Shown here piece after piece: positions 42,384 through 53,324 of a DNA stretch of 64,000 nucleotides. The stretch is from Carboxylicivirga linearis (GTDB taxonomy: Bacteria; Bacteroidota; Bacteroidia; Bacteroidales; Marinilabiliaceae): contig NZ_JAGUCO010000015.1 of the NCBI RefSeq assembly GCF_018271995.1, forward strand, positions 62,001 to 126,000. The letters run 5' to 3'. The number at the start of each line of letters is the position of its first letter. The first letter of the stretch is position 1. The translations under genes and the position numbers were made by a program. Under the pieces are notes generated by a model. That model did not search any database, was not told the DNA's origin, and saw nothing but the letters and a program-made list of their open reading frames with translations.

Positions 42384-44168
42384 ATGGCAAACAGATTAAT
42401 AGGCGAAGTGCCCATGGTGGGTATACGTCCCGTTATTGATGGAAGAGAGCGAGGGGTAAGAGAATCATTAGAGCAGCAGGTTATGGATTTGGCAAAAGCT
42501 GCCGCAACTTTCATAGAATCCAATTTACGATTACCAGGAGGAGAAAAAGTAGAATGTGTTATTGCAGATACTTGTATTGGTGGTGTTGCCGAGGCTGCTA
42601 TGTGTGCGGCTAAATTTAAAAAAGAAGGAGTAGGAGTGTCGTTAACCGTAACTCCGTGTTGGTGTTACGGAACAGAAGTAATGGATACAGATCCGTTAAT
42701 TCCTAAAGCTGTTTGGGGATTTAACGGAACTGAGCGTCCGGGTGCTGTATATCTGGCTGCAGCTTTGGCTGGTTATACTCAAAAAGGATTACCGGCTTTC
42801 GGTATCTATGGGCGTGATGTGCAGGATGCTGGTGACACAACCATTCCGGATGATGTTCAAGAAAAGATACTACGTTTTATAAAAGCTGCTTTGGCTGTGG
42901 CACAAATGAGCGGTAAGTCGTATTTATCTATTGGTTACAGTTCGATGGGTATAGCAGGATCGATGGTTAACTCAGACTTCTTTCAGGATTATCTCGGAAT
43001 CAGAACTGAGTTTGTTGATAGTACCGAAATTCTTCGTCGGATTGATGAAGGAATCTATGATAAAGATGAGTTTGAGAAAGCGCTAAAGTGGACGAAAGAA
43101 AATTGTAAGGAAGGACTCGACAGAAACAAACCGGAGGTGCAGGTTGATCATACGCGTAAAGAGCACGAGTGGGAAACAGTGGTGAAGATGACATTAATTT
43201 GTCGTGATATGATGATAGGTAATCCTAAACTGATTGATATGGGTTACCGTGAAGAAGGATTGGGGCGCAACGCAATTCTCGGTGGTTTTCAGGGGCAACG
43301 TCAGTGGACCGATTATCAACCCAATGCTGATTATACAGAAGCTATTTTGAACTCTTCGTTCGATTGGAATGGTATACGCGAAGCATTTGTTTTAGCTACT
43401 GAAAACGATAGTTTGAATGGAGTAGTAATGTTATTCGGACATTTATTAACCAATACATCTCAAATATTCTCGGATGTTCGCACATACTGGAGTCCTGATG
43501 CTGTAAAACGCGTTACCGGTAAAGAGCTAACCGGAAAAACCAAAGACGGAATTATTCATTTGATTAATTCGGGTTCAACTACTTTAGATGCAACTGCCCA
43601 ACAAAGAGATATCGAAGGTAATCCTGTAATGAAACCATTCTGGGAGATATCTGAAGATGAGATGCAAGCATGTTTAAAGAATACTGTTTGGCCTCCAGCT
43701 GACCGCGAATACTTTAGAGGAGGAGGTTTTTCGTCTCTTTTTAAAACTGCTGGAGAAATGCCAGTTACCATGAGTCGGATTAATCTAGTAAAAGGGCAGG
43801 GGCCGGTACTTCAAATTGCTGAAGGATGGACCGTTGAATTACCGGATGATATTCATGAAATATTGGATGAGCGAACTAATCCTACCTGGCCTACAACTTG
43901 GTTTGTACCTCGGACAAACGGAACAGGTGCTTTTAAAGATGTGTATTCGGTGATGGCTAATTGGGGTGCCAATCATGGAGCTATTAGTTACGGGCATATT
44001 GGAGCTGATTTGATAACGCTAGCTTCAATGCTTCGAATACCGGTTTGTATGCATAATGTCGACAATGATGATATTTTCAGGCCAAGTGCATGGGCTTCTT
44101 TCGGCGAAGATAAGGAAGGAGCCGACTATAGGGCTTGTAATACTTATGGACCATTATACGGAATATAA
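42384..44168 (+). CDS. fucI: L-fucose isomerase
   Basis: A 594-residue isomerase, close to the 591 residues of E. coli FucI, converting L-fucose to L-fuculose. Diagnostic blocks are [20 protein letters not shown] at the N-terminus, [36 protein letters not shown] and the C-terminal [20 protein letters not shown] and [20 protein letters not shown] with likely metal-site residues. The ATG at 42384 ([10 protein letters not shown]) is chosen; an in-frame TTG 12 codons up is less likely. It heads the order fucI, fucK, fucU, fucP. Confidence 0.96.
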   Translation: MANRLIGEVPMVGIRPVIDGRERGVRESLEQQVMDLAKAAATFIESNLRLPGGEKVECVIADTCIGGVAEAAMCAAKFKKEGVGVSLTVTPCWCYGTEVMDTDPLIPKAVWGFNGTERPGAVYLAAALAGYTQKGLPAFGIYGRDVQDAGDTTIPDDVQEKILRFIKAALAVAQMSGKSYLSIGYSSMGIAGSMVNSDFFQDYLGIRTEFVDSTEILRRIDEGIYDKDEFEKALKWTKENCKEGLDRNKPEVQVDHTRKEHEWETVVKMTLICRDMMIGNPKLIDMGYREEGLGRNAILGGFQGQRQWTDYQPNADYTEAILNSSFDWNGIREAFVLATENDSLNGVVMLFGHLLTNTSQIFSDVRTYWSPDAVKRVTGKELTGKTKDGIIHLINSGSTTLDATAQQRDIEGNPVMKPFWEISEDEMQACLKNTVWPPADREYFRGGGFSSLFKTAGEMPVTMSRINLVKGQGPVLQIAEGWTVELPDDIHEILDERTNPTWPTTWFVPRTNGTGAFKDVYSVMANWGANHGAISYGHIGADLITLASMLRIPVCMHNVDNDDIFRPSAWASFGEDKEGADYRACNTYGPLYGI

Positions 44169-44185
44169 TCTATCTCTCAGTTATT

Positions 44186-44220
44186 CCCCGGGTCTGATGT
44201 TAATCTGAAGGCTCGGGGTA
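44186..44220 (+). other. Weak hairpin after fucI
   Basis: CCCCG (44186-44190) and CGGGG (44214-44218) flank a long loop, with a weak extension on both sides and no T-run. It may modulate expression between fucI and fucK. The rest of the 183-base gap shows nothing clear. Confidence 0.3.
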
Positions 44221-44351
44221 ACATACACTTTTATGATAGTTTTATTAATTTGTATGTAATTGATTGATATTTTCAAATCAAGTTGTATGAGTCAGATATT
44301 AAGCAAGATATAAGTAAGTCTTATGTCTAGGATCTAATAGTCTATTAATGT

Positions 44352-45830
44352 ATGGAAAGAAAAGATATAGCCATTGTATTTGACTGCGGAGCTACCAATG
44401 TGCGAGTGATTGCCATGAATATTTCAGGTACAATTGTAGCTTCCGAATCAATGCCAAACGAAACCGATGGAGATCCTCATTTTCCCGGTGGAAGAATTTG
44501 GGATGTAGATAAGTTGTGGGATAAATTATGTGGTTGTTCTCGAAAAGTCTTGAATCAGATAGATTCGGGCAGGATTGCAGGTGTTACGTTTACCACTTTT
44601 GGTGTTGACGGAGCTTTGGTTGATAATACGGGAGAGCTGTTATATCCTGTTATTTCGTGGCAGTGCGATCGAACAAAGCCAATAATGGATAATATTGATA
44701 AATATTGTTCCTTAAATCGTTTGTACCAATTGAGTGGTGTCTATCCATATGCTTTTAATACCATCAATAAAATGATTTGGCTGAAAGAGAATCAACCAGA
44801 TCTAATAGAAAAAGCGTTTCGATTCTTGTTTATGCCATCATTGCTGATTCATCGATTAACTGGAACAATGCAGAATGATGCCACTATGATGGGCACTTCC
44901 ATGATGACGGATTTAAAGAATCGATGTTTTTCGGATGAAATATTATCCTCTTTAAATATTAATAAAGATTTGTTTGGCGAGATGGCGGAACCGGGAGACA
45001 TAGCCGGTGCTGTTCATGTTGAAGGGAGTTTATCAACCGGAATCCCCGAAAATACTTCCGTATTTTTTGCCGGACACGATACTCAGTTTGCCGTTTTCGG
45101 TTCAGGAGCCAAATTGAACCAACCCGTTTTAAGTTCAGGTACCTGGGAGGTATTGATGGTGCGCACAGATAGTTTTGCCGCAACGCAATCAGAACTGGAT
45201 GAAAACCTTACTACCGAGGCAGATGCCATCAAAGGTTTTTTCAACATCGGACAGAATTGGTTGGGATCGGGAGTGTTGGAATGGTTCTCCTCCAACTTCT
45301 ATCCCGAATTAAAAGGGAATCAGTTGTATGAAACCATGATTTCTGAAGCTTCCGATATCAAAACAGGCGAGCACGGACTTTGTATTTCTCCTGCCTTTTA
45401 TGATGACGGAACAGGCAAAGGCGGAGGCATTATTTCGGGATTAACTATAAGTTCCAAACGAGAGGAAATTTACAGGGCTTTGTTGGAGAGCATGGCACTT
45501 CGATTGCGCGAAGGATTATTTGCAATAGAAAAAGCCGGTGATTTTAAAGCCGAAAGTATTATTTGTGTTGGTGGTGGCTCTAAAAACGGCCTTTGGAACC
45601 AACTGAGAGCAGATGCCATTCAACGCCCCCTTCATGTAATCGATCAAAAAGAAACCACGGTTTTAGGCGCTGCTCTTTTTGTTTTTCAAGGAGCCGGTTT
45701 GTATTCTTCCGCAGAAGAAGCTTTGAATGCAATAAAAAATAATTCAGAAATAATTTTACCGAAAAAAGACGATTCTTCTTTGTGGGATCGTTTATTTATG
45801 GAATATTTAAAGTTGAAAATTAAAGATTAA
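44352..45830 (+). CDS. fucK: L-fuculokinase (FGGY family)
   Basis: A 492-residue kinase that phosphorylates L-fuculose. The FGGY N-terminal domain starts [20 protein letters not shown] and carries [11 protein letters not shown] and SWQCDRT; the second domain has [29 protein letters not shown] and [20 protein letters not shown]. The FDCGATNVR beginning and length match FucK rather than rhamnulokinase, but the two are close and the assignment leans on fucI, fucU and fucP around it. It ends 4 bases before fucU. Confidence 0.88.
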   Translation: MERKDIAIVFDCGATNVRVIAMNISGTIVASESMPNETDGDPHFPGGRIWDVDKLWDKLCGCSRKVLNQIDSGRIAGVTFTTFGVDGALVDNTGELLYPVISWQCDRTKPIMDNIDKYCSLNRLYQLSGVYPYAFNTINKMIWLKENQPDLIEKAFRFLFMPSLLIHRLTGTMQNDATMMGTSMMTDLKNRCFSDEILSSLNINKDLFGEMAEPGDIAGAVHVEGSLSTGIPENTSVFFAGHDTQFAVFGSGAKLNQPVLSSGTWEVLMVRTDSFAATQSELDENLTTEADAIKGFFNIGQNWLGSGVLEWFSSNFYPELKGNQLYETMISEASDIKTGEHGLCISPAFYDDGTGKGGGIISGLTISSKREEIYRALLESMALRLREGLFAIEKAGDFKAESIICVGGGSKNGLWNQLRADAIQRPLHVIDQKETTVLGAALFVFQGAGLYSSAEEALNAIKNNSEIILPKKDDSSLWDRLFMEYLKLKIKD

Positions 45831-45834
45831 TCCA

Positions 45835-46269
45835 ATGCTAAAAGGAATATCCCCAATTATAAGTCCTGATTTATTATCTGTTTTAGCCCGAATGGGGCAC
45901 GGCGATGAAATTGTTTTGGCAGATGCTCATTTCCCAGGCGAGACATTTAACTCAAATGTACTAAGAGCTGATGGCATTCGAATTTCAGATTTATTAGAAG
46001 CCATTCTGCCATTGTTTGAGTTGGATGCTTATGTGCCTTCGCCACTTATTATGATGGCAGCTGTGCAAGGAGATGAATTGGATCCAAAAGTGGAAGAAGC
46101 TTATTTAAAATCTATTCATAAAACGAATCCAAATGCAGCACCCATTATACGAATCGATCGTTTTGCTTTTTACGAACAAGCTAAATCGGCTTTTGCTGTG
46201 GTAATGACAGGCGAAACTGCCAAATATGGAAATATAATCCTGAAAAAAGGAGTAACACCTTTAATCTAA
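45835..46269 (+). CDS. fucU: L-fucose mutarotase
   Basis: A 144-residue member of the RbsD/FucU family that interconverts alpha- and beta-L-fucose, speeding supply of the isomerase. It shows [20 protein letters not shown] with the active-site His, [12 protein letters not shown], and [20 protein letters not shown], all typical of FucU. The gene follows fucK by 4 bases. It occupies the place where the fuculose-1-phosphate aldolase gene might be expected. Confidence 0.93.
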   Translation: MLKGISPIISPDLLSVLARMGHGDEIVLADAHFPGETFNSNVLRADGIRISDLLEAILPLFELDAYVPSPLIMMAAVQGDELDPKVEEAYLKSIHKTNPNAAPIIRIDRFAFYEQAKSAFAVVMTGETAKYGNIILKKGVTPLI

Positions 46270-46329
46270 ATTCTAGTTTCTACCCCATAAAATCTATAGT
46301 ATCCTTAAATCCAATAAAAAAATCCCTTT

Positions 46330-47610
46330 ATGAATACATCCAAAGCTAAGGTTGTTGAACGAAAATACCTGCTTACATTTATAATTATAACCACACTATT
46401 TGCTCTTTGGGGCTTTGCTAATGATATAACTAATCCGTTGGTAGCAGCATTCCGAACCATCATGGAGATATCTAATTCAAAAGCTGCACTAATACAATTT
46501 GCTTTTTATGGCGGATATGCGACCATGGCAATTCCGGCTGCTTTGTTTGTTCAAAAATATAGTTATAAACAGGCAATATTACTTGGTTTGGCATTATATG
46601 CAACAGGCGCATTGTTATTCTGGCCGGCTGCTCAGTACGAGGCATTCACCTTTTTCTTGTTGTCGTTATATATTTTAACCTTTGGCCTGGCATTTTTAGA
46701 AACTACCGCTAATCCTTATATTCTTTCGTTGGGAGATGAAAGAACCGCCACCCGACGATTAAATTTGGCTCAGTCTTTTAATCCACTGGGTTCAATACTA
46801 GGAATGACGGTAGCATCCGAAGTTATTTTATCGTCATTACAATCGGAGCAAAATGGAGTTGAATTCTCTACTTTAGATGCAGCTACCAAAGCCATCCAAC
46901 GCACCCATGACTTAATGGTAATTCGTAATCCATATGTGGTGCTTGGTTTGGTGGTAATTCTAATGTTTATGGTTATTCTCATAACCAAAATGCCGAAGAT
47001 CGGACATCAGAATGAAATTCACCCGATGCAATCGTTTAAACGTTTGATAAAGAATAAGGTGTATCGAGAAGGTGTGATTGCACAGGTGTTTTATGTGGGA
47101 GTGCAAATTATGTGCTGGACATTTATCATTCATTATGCCGAAAATCTGGGAATTGATAAGGCTACCGCTCAACGATACAATATGATTGCAATGGGTATCT
47201 TTATTGCCAGTCGTTTTTTAAGTACAATGTTAATGAAGTATATCAGTAGTCAGCGATTGTTGTTTTTATTTGCTGTTGGCGGAATGATATCAATATCGGG
47301 AGTAATATTTATTGGAGGAATGATCGGATTAGCGTGTTTAGTCGTAACTTCTGCTTTTATGTCGTTAATGTTTCCAACTATTTACGGAATTGCCCTGGAA
47401 GACGTAAAAGAAGATACGACATTGGGAGCTGCCGGTTTGGTAATGGCTATTGTTGGCGGTGCTTTAATGCCACCTTTACAAGGATTAATTATTGATTGTG
47501 GAACTGTAGGATGGTTGCCATCTGTAAATGCTTCGTTTATTTTGCCTCTGATTAGTTTTATGGTGATAGCCATTTATGGTTATAGAGTGATGAAAGTTCA
47601 TAGGGTATAA
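46330..47610 (+). CDS. fucP: L-fucose:H+ symporter
   Basis: A 426-residue major-facilitator carrier with about 12 helices. The FucP-type motif TTLFALWGFANDITNPLVAA is at residues 17-36, followed by GYATMAIPAALFVQKYSYKQ and TFGLAFLETTANPYILSLGD, which are typical of the FucP/GluP group. It should import L-fucose with protons. It ends the fucI-K-U-P order. The 197 bases up to the HTCS gene show no strong terminator. Confidence 0.93.
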   Translation: MNTSKAKVVERKYLLTFIIITTLFALWGFANDITNPLVAAFRTIMEISNSKAALIQFAFYGGYATMAIPAALFVQKYSYKQAILLGLALYATGALLFWPAAQYEAFTFFLLSLYILTFGLAFLETTANPYILSLGDERTATRRLNLAQSFNPLGSILGMTVASEVILSSLQSEQNGVEFSTLDAATKAIQRTHDLMVIRNPYVVLGLVVILMFMVILITKMPKIGHQNEIHPMQSFKRLIKNKVYREGVIAQVFYVGVQIMCWTFIIHYAENLGIDKATAQRYNMIAMGIFIASRFLSTMLMKYISSQRLLFLFAVGGMISISGVIFIGGMIGLACLVVTSAFMSLMFPTIYGIALEDVKEDTTLGAAGLVMAIVGGALMPPLQGLIIDCGTVGWLPSVNASFILPLISFMVIAIYGYRVMKVHRV

Positions 47611-47807
47611 ATGAAGTTCTGCCAGATTTTTGAGTTTTCATCTATTAGTTTTGTGCAATCGAATGAATTTTAGTTTCGAATTTGTTATTGAAACGTTCAA
47701 TTTTTTGGAATTTGTTTTTATTACAAGTTACGAATCTATATCTTCGGAGCTTGAACCTCCCATATGGCAACTTGAAAATTTTAGATTAAAGGCAAACTTC
47801 ATTAGGT

Positions 47808-50800
47808 ATGTATCGTTATCACTTAGCATTAATTCTTTCACTATTAAGTATTAGCCTTAAGGCTCAGCGAATTCTGGAATTCGATAAGCTGTCTTTACAA
47901 GATGGCTTTTCATCAAGCAGAGCAAATGCAATCATTCAAGATAAGAATGGATATATATGGATAGGTACCTGGAATGGGCTGAATAGGTATGACGGATACG
48001 AGGTTAAAGAATATATTCCTGATTTTCGTGATTCAACAACATTAAGTAATCGAGAGGTGGTTTCTTTGCTTGAAGGTAGCAACGATAATATTTGGATTGG
48101 TACTACATCCGGATTGAATTGTCTTAATCTTCGAACCAATCAAATGCGCTCATTTCCTTTTCAAAACAGGATAATATCATTACTTGAAGATGGTGAGGGT
48201 TTGATATGGGTTGGAACCAGCAATGGAGGATTGCATATACTTAATCCTAAGACAGGGGAGAAAAAAAATTATTTTAACGGTTACACAGTAACCGATATAT
48301 GTTATGACTCTCGAGGGATATTTTGGTTGGCTACTTACAATGGTTTAATTCAGTTTGATAAGGTTAATCAAAATAATCGCTTTTACTATCATAATGAGAA
48401 TGACCCTAATTCTATTAGTAATAATACAGTAACTCAGATAAAAGAAAGTGCTGATGGAAAACTATGGGTTGGTACCTGGGGAGGAGGATTGAACCGTATT
48501 GAGGTATTTCCGGAAGTGGATAGTTTGCATATTTCGCATTTTAATACTTCAGCAGAAAATGGTAGCCTGACTTCAAATGTTATATATCGAATATTTATTG
48601 ATGAGTTTGAGAACGTTTGGTGTGGAACCTGGGATAAGGGAGTAATGCTGTTAGAAGGCAGGGAACAATCTAAAGATCCGTCTGAAGCCATTGTATACAG
48701 TTATAAGAGTAACGCCAACGATATAAATAGTCTGTCAGGCAATAATATTTCTTCTCTTTTTGTTGATCGTACTGGCATATTATGGGTTGGTGCAGCAAAA
48801 CTTGACAGAACATCTATTGTTAACAATGGAATTAAACGTTATAAGATCCATGGAGAAGCTGATGGTAAGTTTAGCTTTAGAAATGTTCGCTCTTTTACCC
48901 AACAGGATAGTTTTATATGGGTTGGCACTTCCTTCGAACTAAAATTATACCAACAGGATGAAGATTCTTATACTGAGGTAAAAGATTTGCATGATTTTGC
49001 ATATACTCATAATAGATATTCTTATGCAGCCAGTTCTATTATTTCGTTAGAATGCAATAAGCATGGCTTATGGGTGGGAACAGATGATGCCGGTTTGCTT
49101 TTTTACCCTGGATATAGTGCAATAGAGAAGAGAAATCCGAAGTTTGAGTATTTTAATACCAATACATCAGCAGCTTTACCTGGTAATAAAATTAATGTTA
49201 TTAAAAGCTCAGATAAATATGATAATGTTGTTTGGGTGGGAACCCAACAAAGAGGCATTGCCAAATTAACATACACAAAAGGGGATGTAAAAACCAGAAT
49301 AATTACAGGTGGAAGTGATGACAATCATCTATCGGATAATAACACCCGCACTATTTATGAAGATCACGATGGTTTAGTATGGGTAGGTACTCAAAACGGA
49401 TTAAATTGTCTGAATCCTGAAACAATGGAGATCAAGAAGTTTTATCATTCTTTTAAAGATGATAAAAGTATTAATGACAATGTAATCAATGTTATTTATG
49501 AAGATACAAGTGGTAATTTATGGATAGGAACTAACTCTGGCATAAACAGAAAGTATGTTGAAAGGTTGCCTGATGGTACAGAAAAGATAGTTTTTGAAAG
49601 TTATCCGCACGTTGAAGATGTGGGAAATGGAATTATTACCAATATACTTGAAGATGAAAGCGGTACTTTATGGATTAAGCCTTACCGAGGGATTGTGAAA
49701 TTTAATCCTCAGAAAGAACGAGTAATAAAAAGTTATGTAACCAAAGAGTATCTGACTCTTTCGGTAGAAACGAATGCCGCTTTAAAAACAACTGATGGTA
49801 AGATATTTCTAGGGGAGGACAAAGGATTTATCTATTTCTATCCCGATAGTTTATTTAAAAATACATTAGCACCTAAAGTTTGTATTACTGATTGTATAGT
49901 TTTAAATAAAAGTGTAGTTGAAAATGAGAAGAGAGATAAGATAATAGGTGATACCATAACCAATTCTATTCCTTTTGTTGATAAACTGAATTTTTCGTTT
50001 AAAGATCAGGTTATTACATTCATGTTTTCAGCGATGGATTATAAAGATCCAAATAGAAATGAGTATGCCTATTTCCTTGAAGGATACGATAATATATGGA
50101 ATGAAGTTGGAGTCAGAAATTCAGCGACATATACAAATATTCCTCCCGGAGACTATGTGTTTCATGTAAAGGCTGCCAATAGCGATGGCAGATGGAGCGA
50201 AAACTCTGCATCCATACAATTTACAGTAAGTCCACCTTGGTGGAAGACTATTTGGGCTCTTATTGCTTATGCAGTTGGTATTATTTCTACTTTGTATTTC
50301 TTTAAAGAATACTCATTAATACAGGTAAGAGAAAAGAGTAGAATAAAGCTTGAATTGATGCAGAACGAAAAAGAACAGCATCTTAATGAGCTGAAAACTC
50401 AATTTTTTACCGATATAACACATGAGTTCAGAACTCCGCTAACTCTTATTCAAGGGCCTGCAGAAGAATTAAAGAAACTTGGAAAAGAATCGCCGTACAT
50501 GGTGAAACAGGCTGATCTGATATTGAAAAATACGAATAGACTCTTAAGATTAATCAACCAGTTGATGGATTTCAGAAAGGTTGACAGGGGTAAAATGGCA
50601 CTGCAGCTTCAGTCGTATAGTGTTACTCAATTAATGAAAGAATTATTCGAATCATTTAAAGGAGTAGCTGATTCTCGCGATATTGATTTTAACCTTGAAA
50701 TGGCTCAGGAAAAGATAATGGCATATGTTGATGGCGATAAGCTTGAAAAAATAATGTTTAATCTTGTTTCTAATGCATTTAAGTATTCTGATGATAATGG

Positions 50801-51959
50801 AATGATTACCATACGTGCTGCAATTGAAGAATCTGACGAAAAAGAAGTTTTAGCCATAGAAGTAGAGGATGATGGGATTGGTATTGGTTTAGACAATAAA
50901 AAGAGGATTTTTGAACGATTCTTTCAAACGCATGAAAAACGCACGCATAGTACCGGAGGAATTGGTTTGTATCTTTCTAAAACATTTGTTGAGCAACATG
51001 GCGGTACCATACAAGTTGATAGCGATTACGGGCAGGGTAGCTGTTTTAGGGTGGTTATTCCAACAAGAAATAATGAAGTAGATGAAAATGCTCCTACATC
51101 TGAATTAGTCTCGGAAAATATAGAAGATAACAATGCTAATGTTGAAGAGGAATCTTCGCAAGTGGTAATGCCACATGAGAGTGGAAAAGTATTTGACGTA
51201 TTAATAGTAGAAGATGATTCAGATCTGAATGATTTTATTGTATCCGGTTTGTCGCACGAATTTAATGTGGTGGGAGTGTTTAACGGAAACGAAGGCTTTG
51301 AACAAGCCAAAGCATTAAATCCTGATATTATTGTTACTGACGTTATGATGCCGGGTATGGATGGATTTGAGATGTGCCGAAAAATTAGGAAAGATGTATC
51401 CACGTCGCATATTCCTGTTATATTCCTAACGGCCAAAACCATGATGGATGACGAGATTAAAGGCCTTGAATTGGGTGCTATTGATTACATCTATAAGCCT
51501 TTTAACATAAATGCACTTCAGTTGAAGGTTCATAACGTGTTGAATGGTCGTAAGAAAATACATGACCAGATGCGTAAGGAAAAAATTCTAGAACCAGAAA
51601 AAATAGAACTTACATCTCTGGATGAGAAATTACTAAAAGATGCGGTGGATGCTGTAAACAAATATTTGGATGATCCAACCTTTGATGTAGTGAAGTTTAG
51701 CGAAGTAATTGGTTTAAGTGCCAATCAGGCGTATCGTAAAATAAAAGCTTTAACTGGTCAAACGGTAAAAGAATTTATACGAAATCAGCGATTAAAAACG
51801 GCTGCTTCACTATTATTACAGAAGAAGAGATCTATATCAGAAATTATTTACATGGTTGGCTTTTCAAGTCCGTCGTATTTTACCAGATGCTTTAAAGAGT
51901 TTTATAAATGTACGCCTAAGGAGTATATAGCCAAGGATGGAAAAATTGATCAGGCTTAA
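47808..51959 (+). CDS. Hybrid two-component system sensor/regulator (HTCS)
   Basis: A 1383-residue single-chain signalling protein of the Bacteroidota HTCS type. In order: signal peptide (LALILSLLSISLKA), two Reg_prop propellers (about 25-700, with repeats such as GYIWIGTWNGLNRYDGYEV), a Y_Y_Y domain (about 735-800), one transmembrane helix (WALIAYAVGIISTLYFF), HisKA with the His in DITHEFRTPLTLIQGP (about 871), HATPase, a receiver with Asp in DIIVTDVMMPGMDG (about 1177) and an AraC-type helix-turn-helix. It binds a glycan breakdown product in the periplasm and activates nearby genes, probably the GH43 and GH105 genes directly downstream. Confidence 0.95.
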   Translation: MYRYHLALILSLLSISLKAQRILEFDKLSLQDGFSSSRANAIIQDKNGYIWIGTWNGLNRYDGYEVKEYIPDFRDSTTLSNREVVSLLEGSNDNIWIGTTSGLNCLNLRTNQMRSFPFQNRIISLLEDGEGLIWVGTSNGGLHILNPKTGEKKNYFNGYTVTDICYDSRGIFWLATYNGLIQFDKVNQNNRFYYHNENDPNSISNNTVTQIKESADGKLWVGTWGGGLNRIEVFPEVDSLHISHFNTSAENGSLTSNVIYRIFIDEFENVWCGTWDKGVMLLEGREQSKDPSEAIVYSYKSNANDINSLSGNNISSLFVDRTGILWVGAAKLDRTSIVNNGIKRYKIHGEADGKFSFRNVRSFTQQDSFIWVGTSFELKLYQQDEDSYTEVKDLHDFAYTHNRYSYAASSIISLECNKHGLWVGTDDAGLLFYPGYSAIEKRNPKFEYFNTNTSAALPGNKINVIKSSDKYDNVVWVGTQQRGIAKLTYTKGDVKTRIITGGSDDNHLSDNNTRTIYEDHDGLVWVGTQNGLNCLNPETMEIKKFYHSFKDDKSINDNVINVIYEDTSGNLWIGTNSGINRKYVERLPDGTEKIVFESYPHVEDVGNGIITNILEDESGTLWIKPYRGIVKFNPQKERVIKSYVTKEYLTLSVETNAALKTTDGKIFLGEDKGFIYFYPDSLFKNTLAPKVCITDCIVLNKSVVENEKRDKIIGDTITNSIPFVDKLNFSFKDQVITFMFSAMDYKDPNRNEYAYFLEGYDNIWNEVGVRNSATYTNIPPGDYVFHVKAANSDGRWSENSASIQFTVSPPWWKTIWALIAYAVGIISTLYFFKEYSLIQVREKSRIKLELMQNEKEQHLNELKTQFFTDITHEFRTPLTLIQGPAEELKKLGKESPYMVKQADLILKNTNRLLRLINQLMDFRKVDRGKMALQLQSYSVTQLMKELFESFKGVADSRDIDFNLEMAQEKIMAYVDGDKLEKIMFNLVSNAFKYSDDNGMITIRAAIEESDEKEVLAIEVEDDGIGIGLDNKKRIFERFFQTHEKRTHSTGGIGLYLSKTFVEQHGGTIQVDSDYGQGSCFRVVIPTRNNEVDENAPTSELVSENIEDNNANVEEESSQVVMPHESGKVFDVLIVEDDSDLNDFIVSGLSHEFNVVGVFNGNEGFEQAKALNPDIIVTDVMMPGMDGFEMCRKIRKDVSTSHIPVIFLTAKTMMDDEIKGLELGAIDYIYKPFNINALQLKVHNVLNGRKKIHDQMRKEKILEPEKIELTSLDEKLLKDAVDAVNKYLDDPTFDVVKFSEVIGLSANQAYRKIKALTGQTVKEFIRNQRLKTAASLLLQKKRSISEIIYMVGFSSPSYFTRCFKEFYKCTPKEYIAKDGKIDQA

Positions 51960-52146
51960 TCGAAAAATAGTCCTGATTAAGAGAGTGCAGAATTGAACAA
52001 AGGATTGCCAGATGTGTGCAATTATTCTCGATTCTGTGCTATTTTATCTGTAGTTTTCTTACATTAATTAGAATGCTATTTCAATACTTTTATATTTCAG
52101 AAAATATTGTTTGAACCAATTAATTGGTTGATATAAAATTATTGAG

Positions 52147-53313
52147 ATGAGTTTAAAGTTTAAGGTAATTGCCGGTTTTTTTATGAGCTTCTCTATTGTT
52201 TTAGGAGCTTGTTCTGGTAATGCCAAATCAGAAAAAACAGCAATGAATGAAAGTTTCGTGCCTGGGGAGTTGTGGTACGATGCTGATAGTGTTCATATTA
52301 ACGCTCATGGTGGAGGCGTTCTGTATCACGAAGGAACCTATTATTGGTTTGGAGAACATAAAACATCAGGAAGAGGAGGAAATACCAGCCTGTTAGGTTT
52401 ACGTTGTTATTCTTCAGATGACCTATATAACTGGAAAAACGAAGGAATTGCTTTGGCTTCGGTTGATGATCCGGAATCAGAAATAACACATGGATGTGTG
52501 ATGGAGCGCCCAAAGGTTATTTATAATGAAACAACCAAACAGTTTGTTATGTGGTTTCATTTAGAGCTGAAAGGGCAAGGTTATGCTGCAGCACGCACAG
52601 GACTTGCTGTTAGTGATAAGGTAACCGGCCCCTATACTTTTGTTAAAAGTTCACGTGTTAATGCCAATGTTTGGCCTATAGAAGCAACTACCGAAATGAA
52701 AAACTGTTCAGGAGAAACCAAACATGATTGGTGGACTCAGGAATGGAGAAAAGAGGTTAACAAAGGATTGTTTGTCGCTCGTGATCTTGATAGTGGTCAA
52801 ATGTCGCGTGATATGACTTTGTTTGTTGATGATGATGGAACAGCCTATCATATTCATTCAGCTGAAGAAAATCTTACCTTGCATATTGCAGAATTAACCC
52901 CCGATTATAAAGATTTTACCGGTAAATGGACTCGTGTTGCTCCCGGGGGACATAACGAGGCGCCTGCCCTATTTAAATATAAAGGTAAATATTATATGAT
53001 TGCATCGGGGTGCACAGGATGGGATCCTAATGAAGCCCGTATTTTGGTCGCTGATTCAATCTGGGGACCTTGGGAGTATAAAGGAAATCCGTGTAAAGGA
53101 AAAGATGCCAATCTAACTTTCCATTCGCAAAGTACATTTGTTCTTCCTGTGGCTGGTAAAGAAAATGCTTTTATCTTTATGGGCGATAGATGGAGACCAC
53201 GAAATCCAATTGATGGACGTTATGTGTGGTTGCCAATTACTTTTGAAGATGATCAACCGGCAATAGAATGGCATAAGCAATGGGATCTATCTGTGTTTAA
53301 TAGCGAAATTTAG
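52147..53313 (+). CDS. GH43-type glycoside hydrolase, lipoprotein
   Basis: A 388-residue enzyme with a lipoprotein signal peptide (FFMSFSIVLGAC). The body is a five-bladed propeller of the glycoside hydrolase 43 kind, close in look to subfamilies acting on galactans: WYDADSVHINAHGGGVLYHE (catalytic base region), YWFGEHKTSG, SRDMTLFVDDDGTAYHI and GHNEAPALFKYKGKYYMIAS with the probable acid Glu. An exo-acting beta-galactosidase/galactanase or arabinofuranosidase role is plausible, not proven. It starts 187 bases after the HTCS gene and ends 11 bases before the GH105 gene. Confidence 0.83.
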   Translation: MSLKFKVIAGFFMSFSIVLGACSGNAKSEKTAMNESFVPGELWYDADSVHINAHGGGVLYHEGTYYWFGEHKTSGRGGNTSLLGLRCYSSDDLYNWKNEGIALASVDDPESEITHGCVMERPKVIYNETTKQFVMWFHLELKGQGYAAARTGLAVSDKVTGPYTFVKSSRVNANVWPIEATTEMKNCSGETKHDWWTQEWRKEVNKGLFVARDLDSGQMSRDMTLFVDDDGTAYHIHSAEENLTLHIAELTPDYKDFTGKWTRVAPGGHNEAPALFKYKGKYYMIASGCTGWDPNEARILVADSIWGPWEYKGNPCKGKDANLTFHSQSTFVLPVAGKENAFIFMGDRWRPRNPIDGRYVWLPITFEDDQPAIEWHKQWDLSVFNSEI

Positions 53314-53324
53314 AAAAAAGTTAT

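Noticed and set aside
47630-47854. Small gene between fucP and the HTCS gene
   Set aside because: It overlaps the HTCS start in another frame, has no ribosome site, and reads like AT-rich spacer.
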